NCBI RefSeq assembly: GCF_040954835.1
Contig: NW_027168309.1
Span: 682,001 to 746,000, forward strand
Source: Lepisosteus oculatus
Taxonomy: Eukaryota; Chordata; Actinopteri; Semionotiformes; Lepisosteidae
DNA length: 64,000 nucleotides
Direction: 5' to 3'
The notes below the pieces were generated by a model that was not told the origin of the DNA, did not search any database, and worked only from the letters and a program-made list of their open reading frames with translations. The translations under genes were made by a program, and so were the position numbers. Shown here piece by piece: positions 31,114 through 45,315 of the stretch (position 1 is the first letter of the stretch; every line of letters begins with the position of its first letter).

Positions 31114-32982
31114 AGGGAGCGCCGCCGCCGCCGGCTTGCAATCATTTAACACGGAGGGCGAGGCGGCGGCGGTAACCTTTTTCAATGTCGCTCTCCGCTT
31201 CCCCCAAAAAAAAGCCAAATGACATGCTAGCACTCGGACACCCTTCAGAAGACTGAAGGGTGGCTTAAAGCTGGAAGGATTAGGTCTCCCCGTTCCGACG
31301 CGACAATCGAACTTCCTTAGGCAGAGAGAAAGCAACATCGAGGAGCGTCAACAAGACTTTAGAAGCTGCGACACACGCCACTTTCAGTCGCAGACACAGC
31401 AGTTTTAAAGGCAGGAATCGCCTTTGCGAACGCCATGAGAAACAGAACGCAAGCTCAGGTCCTGCGGTTTAACAAACAGCCTCGGCTTTCAAGCGACATT
31501 TCTTTTCTGGAGCGAATTCACTTTCAACTTCAAGAAATTCACACAACTTGCGAAATACGAAATACAAATCTGGCTCATCGCTGCACAAGAAATACCGCCG
31601 GCTGGCAAGAAAATGACAACGGTGTTTTTCCTTAACGAAAAACTTCCCATGGAGAAAAACAACGGCTGTGCGTCTCTGTCGGCTTGATTCAGTTTAATGC
31701 AAGTATTCATTCTCCTCCTGGAAAATACAGCTTGCGAAAGATGAAATACAATTCTTGGCTTTTCTGGGTGAGTGCAGAAGAAATCCTGCCGGCTGGCAGA
31801 AGAATTCCAGCCTTTTTTACTCTTTAACCACAAACTTGCGAATGATACAAAGCAAGCGGGGTGCGTTTCTGTGCAGCTGTTAACTGAACAGCTGCTGCTT
31901 CAAGCCCACCCAGGGCTCATTCCGATTTCAACATCATGCCCCCTGAAGGTAGACTGGATTTCTTTGCGAAGCATTCACCTTTTGGACGTTTCAGGAAAGG
32001 TGCGTGTCGATGCCAGACTTGAAAAGCTTTCCATACAAAGAAACAACATAGTGCTTTTGATTGATGGGAAACGGCAAGAGCGGTTTGAGCAGCTCCGGCC
32101 TCTCAACCGCTTTACAATGTGATCGGCACCTCGGTAGCCAGTTTAGAAGGCTGAAAAGGATGCTGGAAGCACAGCGACGTTCTAAAACCAGCGCTTGAAA
32201 AGCATCTGCATACATAAAATGTCCATTTCCCCAAAGCTGAATCTGCATCTTCAGAAGATTGTCAGCTATACGTTTTCGTTCTTTGTTTCCTTTTTTTACG
32301 ACAAGCTTTCGAGAAATGAACTGTCTATTGTGATGAAGGCTGCGTTAGAAATTGTGCATCTAGCTTAGTTCAATGAAATCGGGAGGTGCACCTGTCTCAA
32401 GCGGATGGCTCTTTGCAGGCACACTACGGAAACCTGCGGGCGCAAGTTGGGAGAAGTGACTCTTGCAGAGTGTTGAGCTTCGAGAAGAGGGCTCCGCTCA
32501 GGAAGATATTTCCACATGTTGAAGAGTCGCTTTTCGCCCTTTCTTTCCCACATTTTTCCAGTGCGGTTATTGATCGCGTTCAAAATGTTTTCCCAACGTA
32601 CGTGTTACCTGCAAAATCACAGTGAAACTGTTATGCCGAAAAGATTCCTAATAGTTATTGTATTAGAATAGCTCTCCAATTTCTTAGCCTTCGTACACGC
32701 AATGTTTAAGGAAACGCTAGAGTAAATGAAACTGTAAATAGACAGGAGCTCTTCTTAGTTTTCATACAAGTTATGATGGCTGCAGCTCCTATCTGCGTCC
32801 GGGTGACCGGAGCCAAGGGATTATCTGCGGAACCTTTGATTTATCTCTCGGGCAAGGAGCTAGATACGCCCTTTTCATCTCGGTTTGATCACACCTGTGC
32901 ATTAAAACGCAGTGCTCGGTACCATCGAGGTGTAAGAGGTTCAAGGATGAGCGGGAAACTTTGTTAATAAGGAGACGGGCAC

Positions 32983-33055
32983 CGCCCAACGTGGGGCTCG
33001 AACCCACGACCCTGAGATTAAGAGTCTCATGCTCTACCGACTGAGCTAGCCGGGC
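32983..33055 (-). tRNA. TRNAK-CUU: tRNA-Lys (CUU), unit 9
   Basis: No difference seen from unit 1. Confidence 0.97.
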
Positions 33056-33876
33056 GCCGGTGGAGCTGGTGGTTAACTTGTCCCTGTTGACGGCAATTTG
33101 ACAAGGTATACTTCCTGGCTTTTCATCATGTGCTGACCGGATTCGAGAGTAGCACACCCTGTTCTTTGTTGATTACTGTACCTCCAGCAGCGCAAATGTC
33201 AGTAATCATTGAAATGTACGACCTACAATCTCCTCAGCATGCCCGCGTGGACTCCTCAGTGATCATCCTTCTACGTTCTGCTGTAGTTTTCATGCAAGTG
33301 AAAACCGTGCTCCAAATAACAGCGGCACAGTTGTATCCTGCGGTAAGCATTCTTCTAATTCCATCGTTTTGCTCCAGGTAAAAGGTAGCGCATCATACGG
33401 TTGATATTCCAAGGTTTCAGAGTCCGTATTGGATGGCTTGGATGCAGACATCGCTCAGAGCTCCCAGTATGATTTTCCCGAGTTCAGTTTTGCAGTGTTT
33501 TAGTGCTTTACTACTTCCAGTGGGCCTTTGAATGCTCTGCTAAGTAGAGACGTGACATAATTACTAATGCGACCGAGTGTGCTGGCTGTTCCTGGTTCGT
33601 AATGATTAACGCGAGAAATCAATATAAACATAACTGCTTCGATTTCGAGGTTCAGTTGAAGCTTTCAAAGAAACTATCAAAGACCTCAGAACAACCGAAG
33701 ACACATTTGGTCATCTCCGTATTGGTGAAGATTAAAGAGTCCCGCAAGTGTCAAGCTTGCACAAACACACACGAGAGAGAAACTCAGGACAGAATTTAAA
33801 GAAAGGGAGATGCAGACTATTTGAAGGCACTTTGCTAACCCAATGGCATGCTTATGAATCGTGCATAGGACACATG

Positions 33877-33948
33877 TAGCAGAGGATGGTTTCGATCCAT
33901 CGACCTCTGGGTTATGGGCCCAGCACGCTTCCGCTGCGCCACTCTGCT
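33877..33948 (-). tRNA. TRNAM-CAU: Initiator tRNA-Met (CAU), unit 9
   Basis: No difference seen from unit 1. Confidence 0.98.
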
Positions 33949-34227
33949 GACGGCCTCTCTGCGTGTGGCGCACAACTGCTCTTTTTATTTCCTACATAAG
34001 TGATGAAAGAGTTGAAAGTTTCAACGACAAACGCAGACGTCACTTTGAGCGCTTGGTGTTGTAGCACAAATCATCACATGCTGCTCTACACTGGATTATA
34101 AAAGCCAACACATTTTCCAAACATTTTAATGCTGGAGTCACACTGTAGTATTAATAACAGTGCGATACTCGAGGAGCGTAGTGGGATCGCGGTGGCTCAT
34201 CAGACCGCCCCGGGACAGGGGGCCCGC

Positions 34228-34310
34228 GTCAGGATGGCCGAGCGGTCTAAGGCGCTGCGTTCAGGTCGCAGTCTCCCCTGGAGGCGTGGGTTCGAATCCC
34301 ACTCCTGACA
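34228..34310 (+). tRNA. TRNAL-CAG: tRNA-Leu (CAG), unit 9
   Basis: Standard body, B-type flank. Confidence 0.97.
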
Positions 34311-35142
34311 AAAAGCTTGCTCAGTGCCGTCTCCAGTCGGGTGCAAATGGGTGAAGCAGCCTGCCGCGGGGAACGTGCGCCGATAGGCGTAGGTGTATCC
34401 CCTGCCTCTTCCGATTTAGCTCGTGCTCCATAGGATGGAAGCGGATGCTCTGGCTTTTTGACTCGAATATAACCTGATCACAACAGAAGGCCGTGCAGCC
34501 CAGTGCTGGTTTAAGAATGCCTCGTGTCTTCAGGCCCCTATTCCTTCAGGTTACCCCTTTGGAATAGTCGTCCGAAAAAGACGGGAAAGGAAAAGCATGT
34601 AAGCTCCCACACACTGCGTTAGCATTAGCGGTTGGAATCTGATGGGAGAAAAGCAACCTGGCTCGCCGTCAAGCAATCCATCCCTGGTCTCCCACGTGAC
34701 AGGCGGGGATACGCACCACTATACTAACGAGGAGCGCTTGCTTGGCGCTTGAAGACACTTCCTCTTGCGGCTACTACTGTTTCCGGTTTCGTCTTTTCTT
34801 TTCATTCCTCCCAGAGGAGCGCATGAAAACGTTTCCATCTGCGCCATCCTCACCCCTCCAATGCTATGGTCCCTGCTCCTCCTGGTGCACTGCAAACACT
34901 CATTCAGCCGGTTCTTTCAGTTTGAATACTTAGGTCTTCAAAGGCTGGAAGTAGGGCGCAAGACATGCCAATGCCAAAAGCGTGGCAGTGTGCTTCCAGC
35001 TGTGAAATGTCACTGGTGGATGTTGAAGACATTACTTCCAAGGCAGCAGGTCCAAGCGATTTAGCGTTTGTACAAGAAGCAGGAAGAGAGAAACAGCACT
35101 CCGCCTTTTTCTGGGCAGGCCGAAGCGACAGGAGAAGGGCGC

Positions 35143-35224
35143 CGTAGTCGGCAGGATTCGAGCCGACGCGGGGAGACCCCAATGGCTTTCTAGCCCATCG
35201 CCTTAACCGCTCGGCCACGACTAC
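35143..35224 (-). tRNA. TRNAS-AGA: tRNA-Ser (AGA), degenerate, unit 9
   Basis: No difference seen from unit 1. Confidence 0.78.
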
Positions 35225-37093
35225 AGGGAGCGCCGCCGCCGCCGGCTTGCAATCATTTAACACGGAGGGCGAGGCGGCGGCGGTAACCTTTTTCAATGTC
35301 GCTCTCCGCTTCCCCCAAAAAAAAGCCAAATGACATGCTAGCACTCGGACACCCTTCAGAAGACTGAAGGGTGGCTTAAAGCTGGAAGGATTAGGTCTCC
35401 CCGTTCCGACGCGACAATCGAACTTCCTTAGGCAGAGAGAAAGCAACATCGAGGAGCGTCAACAAGACTTTAGAAGCTGCGACACACGCCACTTTCAGTC
35501 GCAGACACAGCAGTTTTAAAGGCAGGAATCGCCTTTGCGAACGCCATGAGAAACAGAACGCAAGCTCAGGTCCTGCGGTTTAACAAACAGCCTCGGCTTT
35601 CAAGCGACATTTCTTTTCTGGAGCGAATTCACTTTCAACTTCAAGAAATTCACACAACTTGCGAAATACGAAATACAAATCTGGCTCATCGCTGCACAAG
35701 AAATACCGCCGGCTGGCAAGAAAATGACAACGGTGTTTTTCCTTAACGAAAAACTTCCCATGGAGAAAAACAACGGCTGTGCGTCTCTGTCGGCTTGATT
35801 CAGTTTAATGCAAGTATTCATTCTCCTCCTGGAAAATACAGCTTGCGAAAGATGAAATACAATTCTTGGCTTTTCTGGGTGAGTGCAGAAGAAATCCTGC
35901 CGGCTGGCAGAAGAATTCCAGCCTTTTTTACTCTTTAACCACAAACTTGCGAATGATACAAAGCAAGCGGGGTGCGTTTCTGTGCAGCTGTTAACTGAAC
36001 AGCTGCTGCTTCAAGCCCACCCAGGGCTCATTCCGATTTCAACATCATGCCCCCTGAAGGTAGACTGGATTTCTTTGCGAAGCATTCACCTTTTGGACGT
36101 TTCAGGAAAGGTGCGTGTCGATGCCAGACTTGAAAAGCTTTCCATACAAAGAAACAACATAGTGCTTTTGATTGATGGGAAACGGCAAGAGCGGTTTGAG
36201 CAGCTCCGGCCTCTCAACCGCTTTACAATGTGATCGGCACCTCGGTAGCCAGTTTAGAAGGCTGAAAAGGATGCTGGAAGCACAGCGACGTTCTAAAACC
36301 AGCGCTTGAAAAGCATCTGCATACATAAAATGTCCATTTCCCCAAAGCTGAATCTGCATCTTCAGAAGATTGTCAGCTATACGTTTTCGTTCTTTGTTTC
36401 CTTTTTTTACGACAAGCTTTCGAGAAATGAACTGTCTATTGTGATGAAGGCTGCGTTAGAAATTGTGCATCTAGCTTAGTTCAATGAAATCGGGAGGTGC
36501 ACCTGTCTCAAGCGGATGGCTCTTTGCAGGCACACTACGGAAACCTGCGGGCGCAAGTTGGGAGAAGTGACTCTTGCAGAGTGTTGAGCTTCGAGAAGAG
36601 GGCTCCGCTCAGGAAGATATTTCCACATGTTGAAGAGTCGCTTTTCGCCCTTTCTTTCCCACATTTTTCCAGTGCGGTTATTGATCGCGTTCAAAATGTT
36701 TTCCCAACGTACGTGTTACCTGCAAAATCACAGTGAAACTGTTATGCCGAAAAGATTCCTAATAGTTATTGTATTAGAATAGCTCTCCAATTTCTTAGCC
36801 TTCGTACACGCAATGTTTAAGGAAACGCTAGAGTAAATGAAACTGTAAATAGACAGGAGCTCTTCTTAGTTTTCATACAAGTTATGATGGCTGCAGCTCC
36901 TATCTGCGTCCGGGTGACCGGAGCCAAGGGATTATCTGCGGAACCTTTGATTTATCTCTCGGGCAAGGAGCTAGATACGCCCTTTTCATCTCGGTTTGAT
37001 CACACCTGTGCATTAAAACGCAGTGCTCGGTACCATCGAGGTGTAAGAGGTTCAAGGATGAGCGGGAAACTTTGTTAATAAGGAGACGGGCAC

Positions 37094-37166
37094 CGCCCAA
37101 CGTGGGGCTCGAACCCACGACCCTGAGATTAAGAGTCTCATGCTCTACCGACTGAGCTAGCCGGGC
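37094..37166 (-). tRNA. TRNAK-CUU: tRNA-Lys (CUU), unit 10
   Basis: No difference seen from unit 1. Confidence 0.97.
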
Positions 37167-37987
37167 GCCGGTGGAGCTGGTGGTTAACTTGTCCCTGTTG
37201 ACGGCAATTTGACAAGGTATACTTCCTGGCTTTTCATCATGTGCTGACCGGATTCGAGAGTAGCACACCCTGTTCTTTGTTGATTACTGTACCTCCAGCA
37301 GCGCAAATGTCAGTAATCATTGAAATGTACGACCTACAATCTCCTCAGCATGCCCGCGTGGACTCCTCAGTGATCATCCTTCTACGTTCTGCTGTAGTTT
37401 TCATGCAAGTGAAAACCGTGCTCCAAATAACAGCGGCACAGTTGTATCCTGCGGTAAGCATTCTTCTAATTCCATCGTTTTGCTCCAGGTAAAAGGTAGC
37501 GCATCATACGGTTGATATTCCAAGGTTTCAGAGTCCGTATTGGATGGCTTGGATGCAGACATCGCTCAGAGCTCCCAGTATGATTTTCCCGAGTTCAGTT
37601 TTGCAGTGTTTTAGTGCTTTACTACTTCCAGTGGGCCTTTGAATGCTCTGCTAAGTAGAGACGTGACATAATTACTAATGCGACCGAGTGTGCTGGCTGT
37701 TCCTGGTTCGTAATGATTAACGCGAGAAATCAATATAAACATAACTGCTTCGATTTCGAGGTTCAGTTGAAGCTTTCAAAGAAACTATCAAAGACCTCAG
37801 AACAACCGAAGACACATTTGGTCATCTCCGTATTGGTGAAGATTAAAGAGTCCCGCAAGTGTCAAGCTTGCACAAACACACACGAGAGAGAAACTCAGGA
37901 CAGAATTTAAAGAAAGGGAGATGCAGACTATTTGAAGGCACTTTGCTAACCCAATGGCATGCTTATGAATCGTGCATAGGACACATG

Positions 37988-38059
37988 TAGCAGAGGATGG
38001 TTTCGATCCATCGACCTCTGGGTTATGGGCCCAGCACGCTTCCGCTGCGCCACTCTGCT
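37988..38059 (-). tRNA. TRNAM-CAU: Initiator tRNA-Met (CAU), unit 10
   Basis: No difference seen from unit 1. Confidence 0.98.
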
Positions 38060-38338
38060 GACGGCCTCTCTGCGTGTGGCGCACAACTGCTCTTTTTATT
38101 TCCTACATAAGTGATGAAAGAGTTGAAAGTTTCAACGACAAACGCAGACGTCACTTTGAGCGCTTGGTGTTGTAGCACAAATCATCACATGCTGCTCTAC
38201 ACTGGATTATAAAAGCCAACACATTTTCCAAACATTTTAATGCTGGAGTCACACTGTAGTATTAATAACAGTGCGATACTCGAGGAGCGTAGTGGGATCG
38301 CGGTGGCTCATCAGACCGCCCCGGGACAGGGGGCCCGC

Positions 38339-38421
38339 GTCAGGATGGCCGAGCGGTCTAAGGCGCTGCGTTCAGGTCGCAGTCTCCCCTGGAGGCGTGG
38401 GTTCGAATCCCACTCCTGACA
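38339..38421 (+). tRNA. TRNAL-CAG: tRNA-Leu (CAG), unit 10
   Basis: Standard body, B-type flank. Confidence 0.97.
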
Positions 38422-39253
38422 AAAAGCTTGCTCAGTGCCGTCTCCAGTCGGGTGCAAATGGGTGAAGCAGCCTGCCGCGGGGAACGTGCGCCGATAGGCG
38501 TAGGTGTATCCCCTGCCTCTTCCGATTTAGCTCGTGCTCCATAGGATGGAAGCGGATGCTCTGGCTTTTTGACTCGAATATAACCTGATCACAACAGAAG
38601 GCCGTGCAGCCCAGTGCTGGTTTAAGAATGCCTCGTGTCTTCAGGCCCCTATTCCTTCAGGTTACCCCTTTGGAATAGTCGTCCGAAAAAGACGGGAAAG
38701 GAAAAGCATGTAAGCTCCCACACACTGCGTTAGCATTAGCGGTTGGAATCTGATGGGAGAAAAGCAACCTGGCTCGCCGTCAAGCAATCCATCCCTGGTC
38801 TCCCACGTGACAGGCGGGGATACGCACCACTATACTAACGAGGAGCGCTTGCTTGGCGCTTGAAGACACTTCCTCTTGCGGCTACTACTGTTTCCGGTTT
38901 CGTCTTTTCTTTTCATTCCTCCCAGAGGAGCGCATGAAAACGTTTCCATCTGCGCCATCCTCACCCCTCCAATGCTATGGTCCCTGCTCCTCCTGGTGCA
39001 CTGCAAACACTCATTCAGCCGGTTCTTTCAGTTTGAATACTTAGGTCTTCAAAGGCTGGAAGTAGGGCGCAAGACATGCCAATGCCAAAAGCGTGGCAGT
39101 GTGCTTCCAGCTGTGAAATGTCACTGGTGGATGTTGAAGACATTACTTCCAAGGCAGCAGGTCCAAGCGATTTAGCGTTTGTACAAGAAGCAGGAAGAGA
39201 GAAACGGCACTCCGCCTTTTTCTGGGCAGGCCGAAGCGACAGGAGAAGGGCGC

Positions 39254-39335
39254 CGTAGTCGGCAGGATTCGAGCCGACGCGGGGAGACCCCAATGGCTTT
39301 CTAGCCCATCGCCTTAACCGCTCGGCCACGACTAC
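39254..39335 (-). tRNA. TRNAS-AGA: tRNA-Ser (AGA), degenerate, unit 10
   Basis: Body as in unit 1. The upstream CGG tract is interrupted (T at 39389). Confidence 0.78.
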
Positions 39336-41204
39336 AGGGAGCGCCGCCGCCGCCGGCTTGCAATCATTTAACACGGAGGGCGAGGCGGTGGCGGTAACCT
39401 TTTTCAATGTCGCTCTCCGCTTCCCCCCAAAAAAAGCCAAATGACATGCTAGCACTCGGACACCCTTCAGAAGACTGAAGGGTGGCTTAAAGCTGGAAGG
39501 ATTAGGTCTCCCCGTTCCGACGCGACAATCGAACTTCCTTAGGCAGAGAGAAAGCAACATCGAGGAGCGTCAACAAGACTTTAGAAGCTGCGACACACGC
39601 CACTTTCAGTCGCAGACACAGCAGTTTTAAAGGCAGGAATCGCCTTTGCGAACGCCATGAGAAACAGAACGCAAGCTCAGGTCCTGCGGTTTAACAAACA
39701 GCCTCGGCTTTCAAGCGACATTTCTTTTCTGGAGCGAATTCACTTTCAACTTCAAGAAATTCACACAACTTGCGAAATACGAAATACAAATCTGGCTCAT
39801 CGCTGCACAAGAAATACCGCCGGCTGGCAAGAAAATGACAACGGTGTTTTTCCTTAACGAAAAACTTCCCATGGAGAAAAACAACGGCTGTGCGTCTCTG
39901 TCGGCTTGATTCAGTTTAATGCAAGTATTCATTCTCCTCCTGGAAAATACAGCTTGCGAAAGATGAAATACAATTCTTGGCTTTTCTGGGTGAGTGCAGA
40001 AGAAATCCTGCCGGCTGGCAGAAGAATTCCAGCCTTTTTTACTCTTTAACCACAAACTTGCGAATGATACAAAGCAAGCGGGGTGCGTTTCTGTGCAGCT
40101 GTTAACTGAACAGCTGCTGCTTCAAGCCCACCCAGGGCTCATTCCGATTTCAACATCATGCCCCCTGAAGGTAGACTGGATTTCTTTGCGAAGCATTCAC
40201 CTTTTGGACGTTTCAGGAAAGGTGCGTGTCGATGCCAGACTTGAAAAGCTTTCCATACAAAGAAACAACATAGTGCTTTTGATTGATGGGAAACGGCAAG
40301 AGCGGTTTGAGCAGCTCCGGCCTCTCAACCGCTTTACAATGTGATCGGCACCTCGGTAGCCAGTTTAGAAGGCTGAAAAGGATGCTGGAAGCACAGCGAC
40401 GTTCTAAAACCAGCGCTTGAAAAGCATCTGCATACATAAAATGTCCATTTCCCCAAAGCTGAATCTGCATCTTCAGAAGATTGTCAGCTATACGTTTTCG
40501 TTCTTTGTTTCCTTTTTTTACGACAAGCTTTCGAGAAATGAACTGTCTATTGTGATGAAGGCTGCGTTAGAAATTGTGCATCTAGCTTAGTTCAATGAAA
40601 TCGGGAGGTGCACCTGTCTCAAGCGGATGGCTCTTTGCAGGCACACTACGGAAACCTGCGGGCGCAAGTTGGGAGAAGTGACTCTTGCAGAGTGTTGAGC
40701 TTCGAGAAGAGGGCTCCGCTCAGGAAGATATTTCCACATGTTGAAGAGTCGCTTTTCGCCCTTTCTTTCCCACATTTTTCCAGTGCGGTTATTGATCGCG
40801 TTCAAAATGTTTTCCCAACGTACGTGTTACCTGCAAAATCACAGTGAAACTGTTATGCCGAAAAGATTCCTAATAGTTATTGTATTAGAATAGCTCTCCA
40901 ATTTCTTAGCCTTCGTACACGCAATGTTTAAGGAAACGCTAGAGTAAATGAAACTGTAAATAGACAGGAGCTCTTCTTAGTTTTCATACAAGTTATGATG
41001 GCTGCAGCTCCTATCTGCGTCCGGGTGACCGGAGCCAAGGGATTATCTGCGGAACCTTTGATTTATCTCTCGGGCAAGGAGCTAGATACGCCCTTTTCAT
41101 CTCGGTTTGATCACACCTGTGCATTAAAACGCAGTGCTCGGTACCATCGAGGTGTAAGAGGTTCAAGGATGAGCGGGAAACTTTGTTAATAAGGAGACGG
41201 GCAC

Positions 41205-41277
41205 CGCCCAACGTGGGGCTCGAACCCACGACCCTGAGATTAAGAGTCTCATGCTCTACCGACTGAGCTAGCCGGGC
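41205..41277 (-). tRNA. TRNAK-CUU: tRNA-Lys (CUU), unit 11
   Basis: No difference seen from unit 1. Confidence 0.97.
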
Positions 41278-42098
41278 GCCGGTGGAGCTGGTGGTTAACT
41301 TGTCCCTGTTGACGGCAATTTGACAAGGTATACTTCCTGGCTTTTCATCATGTGCTGACCGGATTCGAGAGTAGCACACCCTGTTCTTTGTTGATTACTG
41401 TACCTCCAGCAGCGCAAATGTCAGTAATCATTGAAATGTACGACCTACAATCTCCTCAGCATGCCCGCGTGGACTCCTCAGTGATCATCCTTCTACGTTC
41501 TGCTGTAGTTTTCATGCAAGTGAAAACCGTGCTCCAAATAACAGCGGCACAGTTGTATCCTGCGGTAAGCATTCTTCTAATTCCATCGTTTTGCTCCAGG
41601 TAAAAGGTAGCGCATCATACGGTTGATATTCCAAGGTTTCAGAGTCCGTATTGGATGGCTTGGATGCAGACATCGCTCAGAGCTCCCAGTATGATTTTCC
41701 CGAGTTCAGTTTTGCAGTGTTTTAGTGCTTTACTACTTCCAGTGGGCCTTTGAATGCTCTGCTAAGTAGAGACGTGACATAATTACTAATGCGACCGAGT
41801 GTGCTGGCTGTTCCTGGTTCGTAATGATTAACGCGAGAAATCAATATAAACATAACTGCTTCGATTTCGAGGTTCAGTTGAAGCTTTCAAAGAAACTATC
41901 AAAGACCTCAGAACAACCGAAGACACATTTGGTCATCTCCGTATTGGTGAAGATTAAAGAGTCCCGCAAGTGTCAAGCTTGCACAAACACACACGAGAGA
42001 GAAACTCAGGACAGAATTTAAAGAAAGGGAGATGCAGACTATTTGAAGGCACTTTGCTAACCCAATGGCATGCTTATGAATCGTGCATAGGACACATG

Positions 42099-42170
42099 TA
42101 GCAGAGGATGGTTTCGATCCATCGACCTCTGGGTTATGGGCCCAGCACGCTTCCGCTGCGCCACTCTGCT
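42099..42170 (-). tRNA. TRNAM-CAU: Initiator tRNA-Met (CAU), unit 11
   Basis: No difference seen from unit 1. Confidence 0.98.
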
Positions 42171-42449
42171 GACGGCCTCTCTGCGTGTGGCGCACAACTG
42201 CTCTTTTTATTTCCTACATAAGTGATGAAAGAGTTGAAAGTTTCAACGACAAACGCAGACGTCACTTTGAGCGCTTGGTGTTGTAGCACAAATCATCACA
42301 TGCTGCTCTACACTGGATTATAAAAGCCAACACATTTTCCAAACATTTTAATGCTGGAGTCACACTGTAGTATTAATAACAGTGCGATACTCGAGGAGCG
42401 TAGTGGGATCGCGGTGGCTCATCAGACCGCCCCGGGACAGGGGGCCCGC

Positions 42450-42532
42450 GTCAGGATGGCCGAGCGGTCTAAGGCGCTGCGTTCAGGTCGCAGTCTCCCC
42501 TGGAGGCGTGGGTTCGAATCCCACTCCTGACA
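42450..42532 (+). tRNA. TRNAL-CAG: tRNA-Leu (CAG), unit 11
   Basis: Standard body, B-type flank. Confidence 0.97.
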
Positions 42533-43364
42533 AAAAGCTTGCTCAGTGCCGTCTCCAGTCGGGTGCAAATGGGTGAAGCAGCCTGCCGCGGGGAACGTGC
42601 GCCGATAGGCGTAGGTGTATCCCCTGCCTCTTCCGATTTAGCTCGTGCTCCATAGGATGGAAGCGGATGCTCTGGCTTTTTGACTCGAATATAACCTGAT
42701 CACAACAGAAGGCCGTGCAGCCCAGTGCTGGTTTAAGAATGCCTCGTGTCTTCAGGCCCCTATTCCTTCAGGTTACCCCTTTGGAATAGTCGTCCGAAAA
42801 AGACGGGAAAGGAAAAGCATGTAAGCTCCCACACACTGCGTTAGCATTAGCGGTTGGAATCTGATGGGAGAAAAGCAACCTGGCTCGCCGTCAAGCAATC
42901 CATCCCTGGTCTCCCACGTGACAGGCGGGGATACGCACCACTATACTAACGAGGAGCGCTTGCTTGGCGCTTGAAGACACTTCCTCTTGCGGCTACTACT
43001 GTTTCCGGTTTCGTCTTTTCTTTTCATTCCTCCCAGAGGAGCGCATGAAAACGTTTCCATCTGCGCCATCCTCACCCCTCCAATGCTATGGTCCCTGCTC
43101 CTCCTGGTGCACTGCAAACACTCATTCAGCCGGTTCTTTCAGTTTGAATACTTAGGTCTTCAAAGGCTGGAAGTAGGGCGCAAGACATGCCAATGCCAAA
43201 AGCGTGGCAGTGTGCTTCCAGCTGTGAAATGTCACTGGTGGATGTTGAAGACATTACTTCCAAGGCAGCAGGTCCAAGCGATTTAGCGTTTGTACAAGAA
43301 GCAGGAAGAGAGAAACGGCACTCCGCCTTTTTCTGGGCAGGCCGAAGCGACAGGAGAAGGGCGC

Positions 43365-43446
43365 CGTAGTCGGCAGGATTCGAGCCGACGCGGGGAGACC
43401 CCAATGGCTTTCTAGCCCATCGCCTTAACCGCTCGGCCACGACTAC
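43365..43446 (-). tRNA. TRNAS-AGA: tRNA-Ser (AGA), degenerate, unit 11
   Basis: Body as in unit 1; upstream CGG tract interrupted as in unit 10. Confidence 0.78.
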
Positions 43447-45315
43447 AGGGAGCGCCGCCGCCGCCGGCTTGCAATCATTTAACACGGAGGGCGAGGCGGT
43501 GGCGGTAACCTTTTTCAATGTCGCTCTCCGCTTCCCCCCAAAAAAAGCCAAATGACATGCTAGCACTCGGACACCCTTCAGAAGACTGAAGGGTGGCTTA
43601 AAGCTGGAAGGATTAGGTCTCCCCGTTCCGACGCGACAATCGAACTTCCTTAGGCAGAGAGAAAGCAACATCGAGGAGCGTCAACAAGACTTTAGAAGCT
43701 GCGACACACGCCACTTTCAGTCGCAGACACAGCAGTTTTAAAGGCAGGAATCGCCTTTGCGAACGCCATGAGAAACAGAACGCAAGCTCAGGTCCTGCGG
43801 TTTAACAAACAGCCTCGGCTTTCAAGCGACATTTCTTTTCTGGAGCGAATTCACTTTCAACTTCAAGAAATTCACACAACTTGCGAAATACGAAATACAA
43901 ATCTGGCTCATCGCTGCACAAGAAATACCGCCGGCTGGCAAGAAAATGACAACGGTGTTTTTCCTTAACGAAAAACTTCCCATGGAGAAAAACAACGGCT
44001 GTGCGTCTCTGTCGGCTTGATTCAGTTTAATGCAAGTATTCATTCTCCTCCTGGAAAATACAGCTTGCGAAAGATGAAATACAATTCTTGGCTTTTCTGG
44101 GTGAGTGCAGAAGAAATCCTGCCGGCTGGCAGAAGAATTCCAGCCTTTTTTACTCTTTAACCACAAACTTGCGAATGATACAAAGCAAGCGGGGTGCGTT
44201 TCTGTGCAGCTGTTAACTGAACAGCTGCTGCTTCAAGCCCACCCAGGGCTCATTCCGATTTCAACATCATGCCCCCTGAAGGTAGACTGGATTTCTTTGC
44301 GAAGCATTCACCTTTTGGACGTTTCAGGAAAGGTGCGTGTCGATGCCAGACTTGAAAAGCTTTCCATACAAAGAAACAACATAGTGCTTTTGATTGATGG
44401 GAAACGGCAAGAGCGGTTTGAGCAGCTCCGGCCTCTCAACCGCTTTACAATGTGATCGGCACCTCGGTAGCCAGTTTAGAAGGCTGAAAAGGATGCTGGA
44501 AGCACAGCGACGTTCTAAAACCAGCGCTTGAAAAGCATCTGCATACATAAAATGTCCATTTCCCCAAAGCTGAATCTGCATCTTCAGAAGATTGTCAGCT
44601 ATACGTTTTCGTTCTTTGTTTCCTTTTTTTACGACAAGCTTTCGAGAAATGAACTGTCTATTGTGATGAAGGCTGCGTTAGAAATTGTGCATCTAGCTTA
44701 GTTCAATGAAATCGGGAGGTGCACCTGTCTCAAGCGGATGGCTCTTTGCAGGCACACTACGGAAACCTGCGGGCGCAAGTTGGGAGAAGTGACTCTTGCA
44801 GAGTGTTGAGCTTCGAGAAGAGGGCTCCGCTCAGGAAGATATTTCCACATGTTGAAGAGTCGCTTTTCGCCCTTTCTTTCCCACATTTTTCCAGTGCGGT
44901 TATTGATCGCGTTCAAAATGTTTTCCCAACGTACGTGTTACCTGCAAAATCACAGTGAAACTGTTATGCCGAAAAGATTCCTAATAGTTATTGTATTAGA
45001 ATAGCTCTCCAATTTCTTAGCCTTCGTACACGCAATGTTTAAGGAAACGCTAGAGTAAATGAAACTGTAAATAGACAGGAGCTCTTCTTAGTTTTCATAC
45101 AAGTTATGATGGCTGCAGCTCCTATCTGCGTCCGGGTGACCGGAGCCAAGGGATTATCTGCGGAACCTTTGATTTATCTCTCGGGCAAGGAGCTAGATAC
45201 GCCCTTTTCATCTCGGTTTGATCACACCTGTGCATTAAAACGCAGTGCTCGGTACCATCGAGGTGTAAGAGGTTCAAGGATGAGCGGGAAACTTTGTTAA
45301 TAAGGAGACGGGCAC

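Larger units (their letters stand above)
28778..32888. repeat. Array unit 8 (B block)
   Basis: B state, with the unit 7-9 markers: A at the position equivalent to 2207 (30984) and A at the position equivalent to 2429 (31206). The Leu gene is the standard form. I see no private change. Confidence 0.98.
32889..36999. repeat. Array unit 9 (B block)
   Basis: B state with the same two extra markers as units 7 and 8 (35095 and 35317). It appears identical to unit 8. Confidence 0.98.
37000..41110. repeat. Array unit 10 (B block)
   Basis: B state without the unit 7-9 markers. It carries T at 39389, which interrupts the GGC tract upstream of the Ser gene; only unit 11 shares this. Confidence 0.98.
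41111..45221. repeat. Array unit 11 (B block)
   Basis: B state with the interrupted GGC tract (T at 43500), shared only with its neighbour unit 10. Confidence 0.98.
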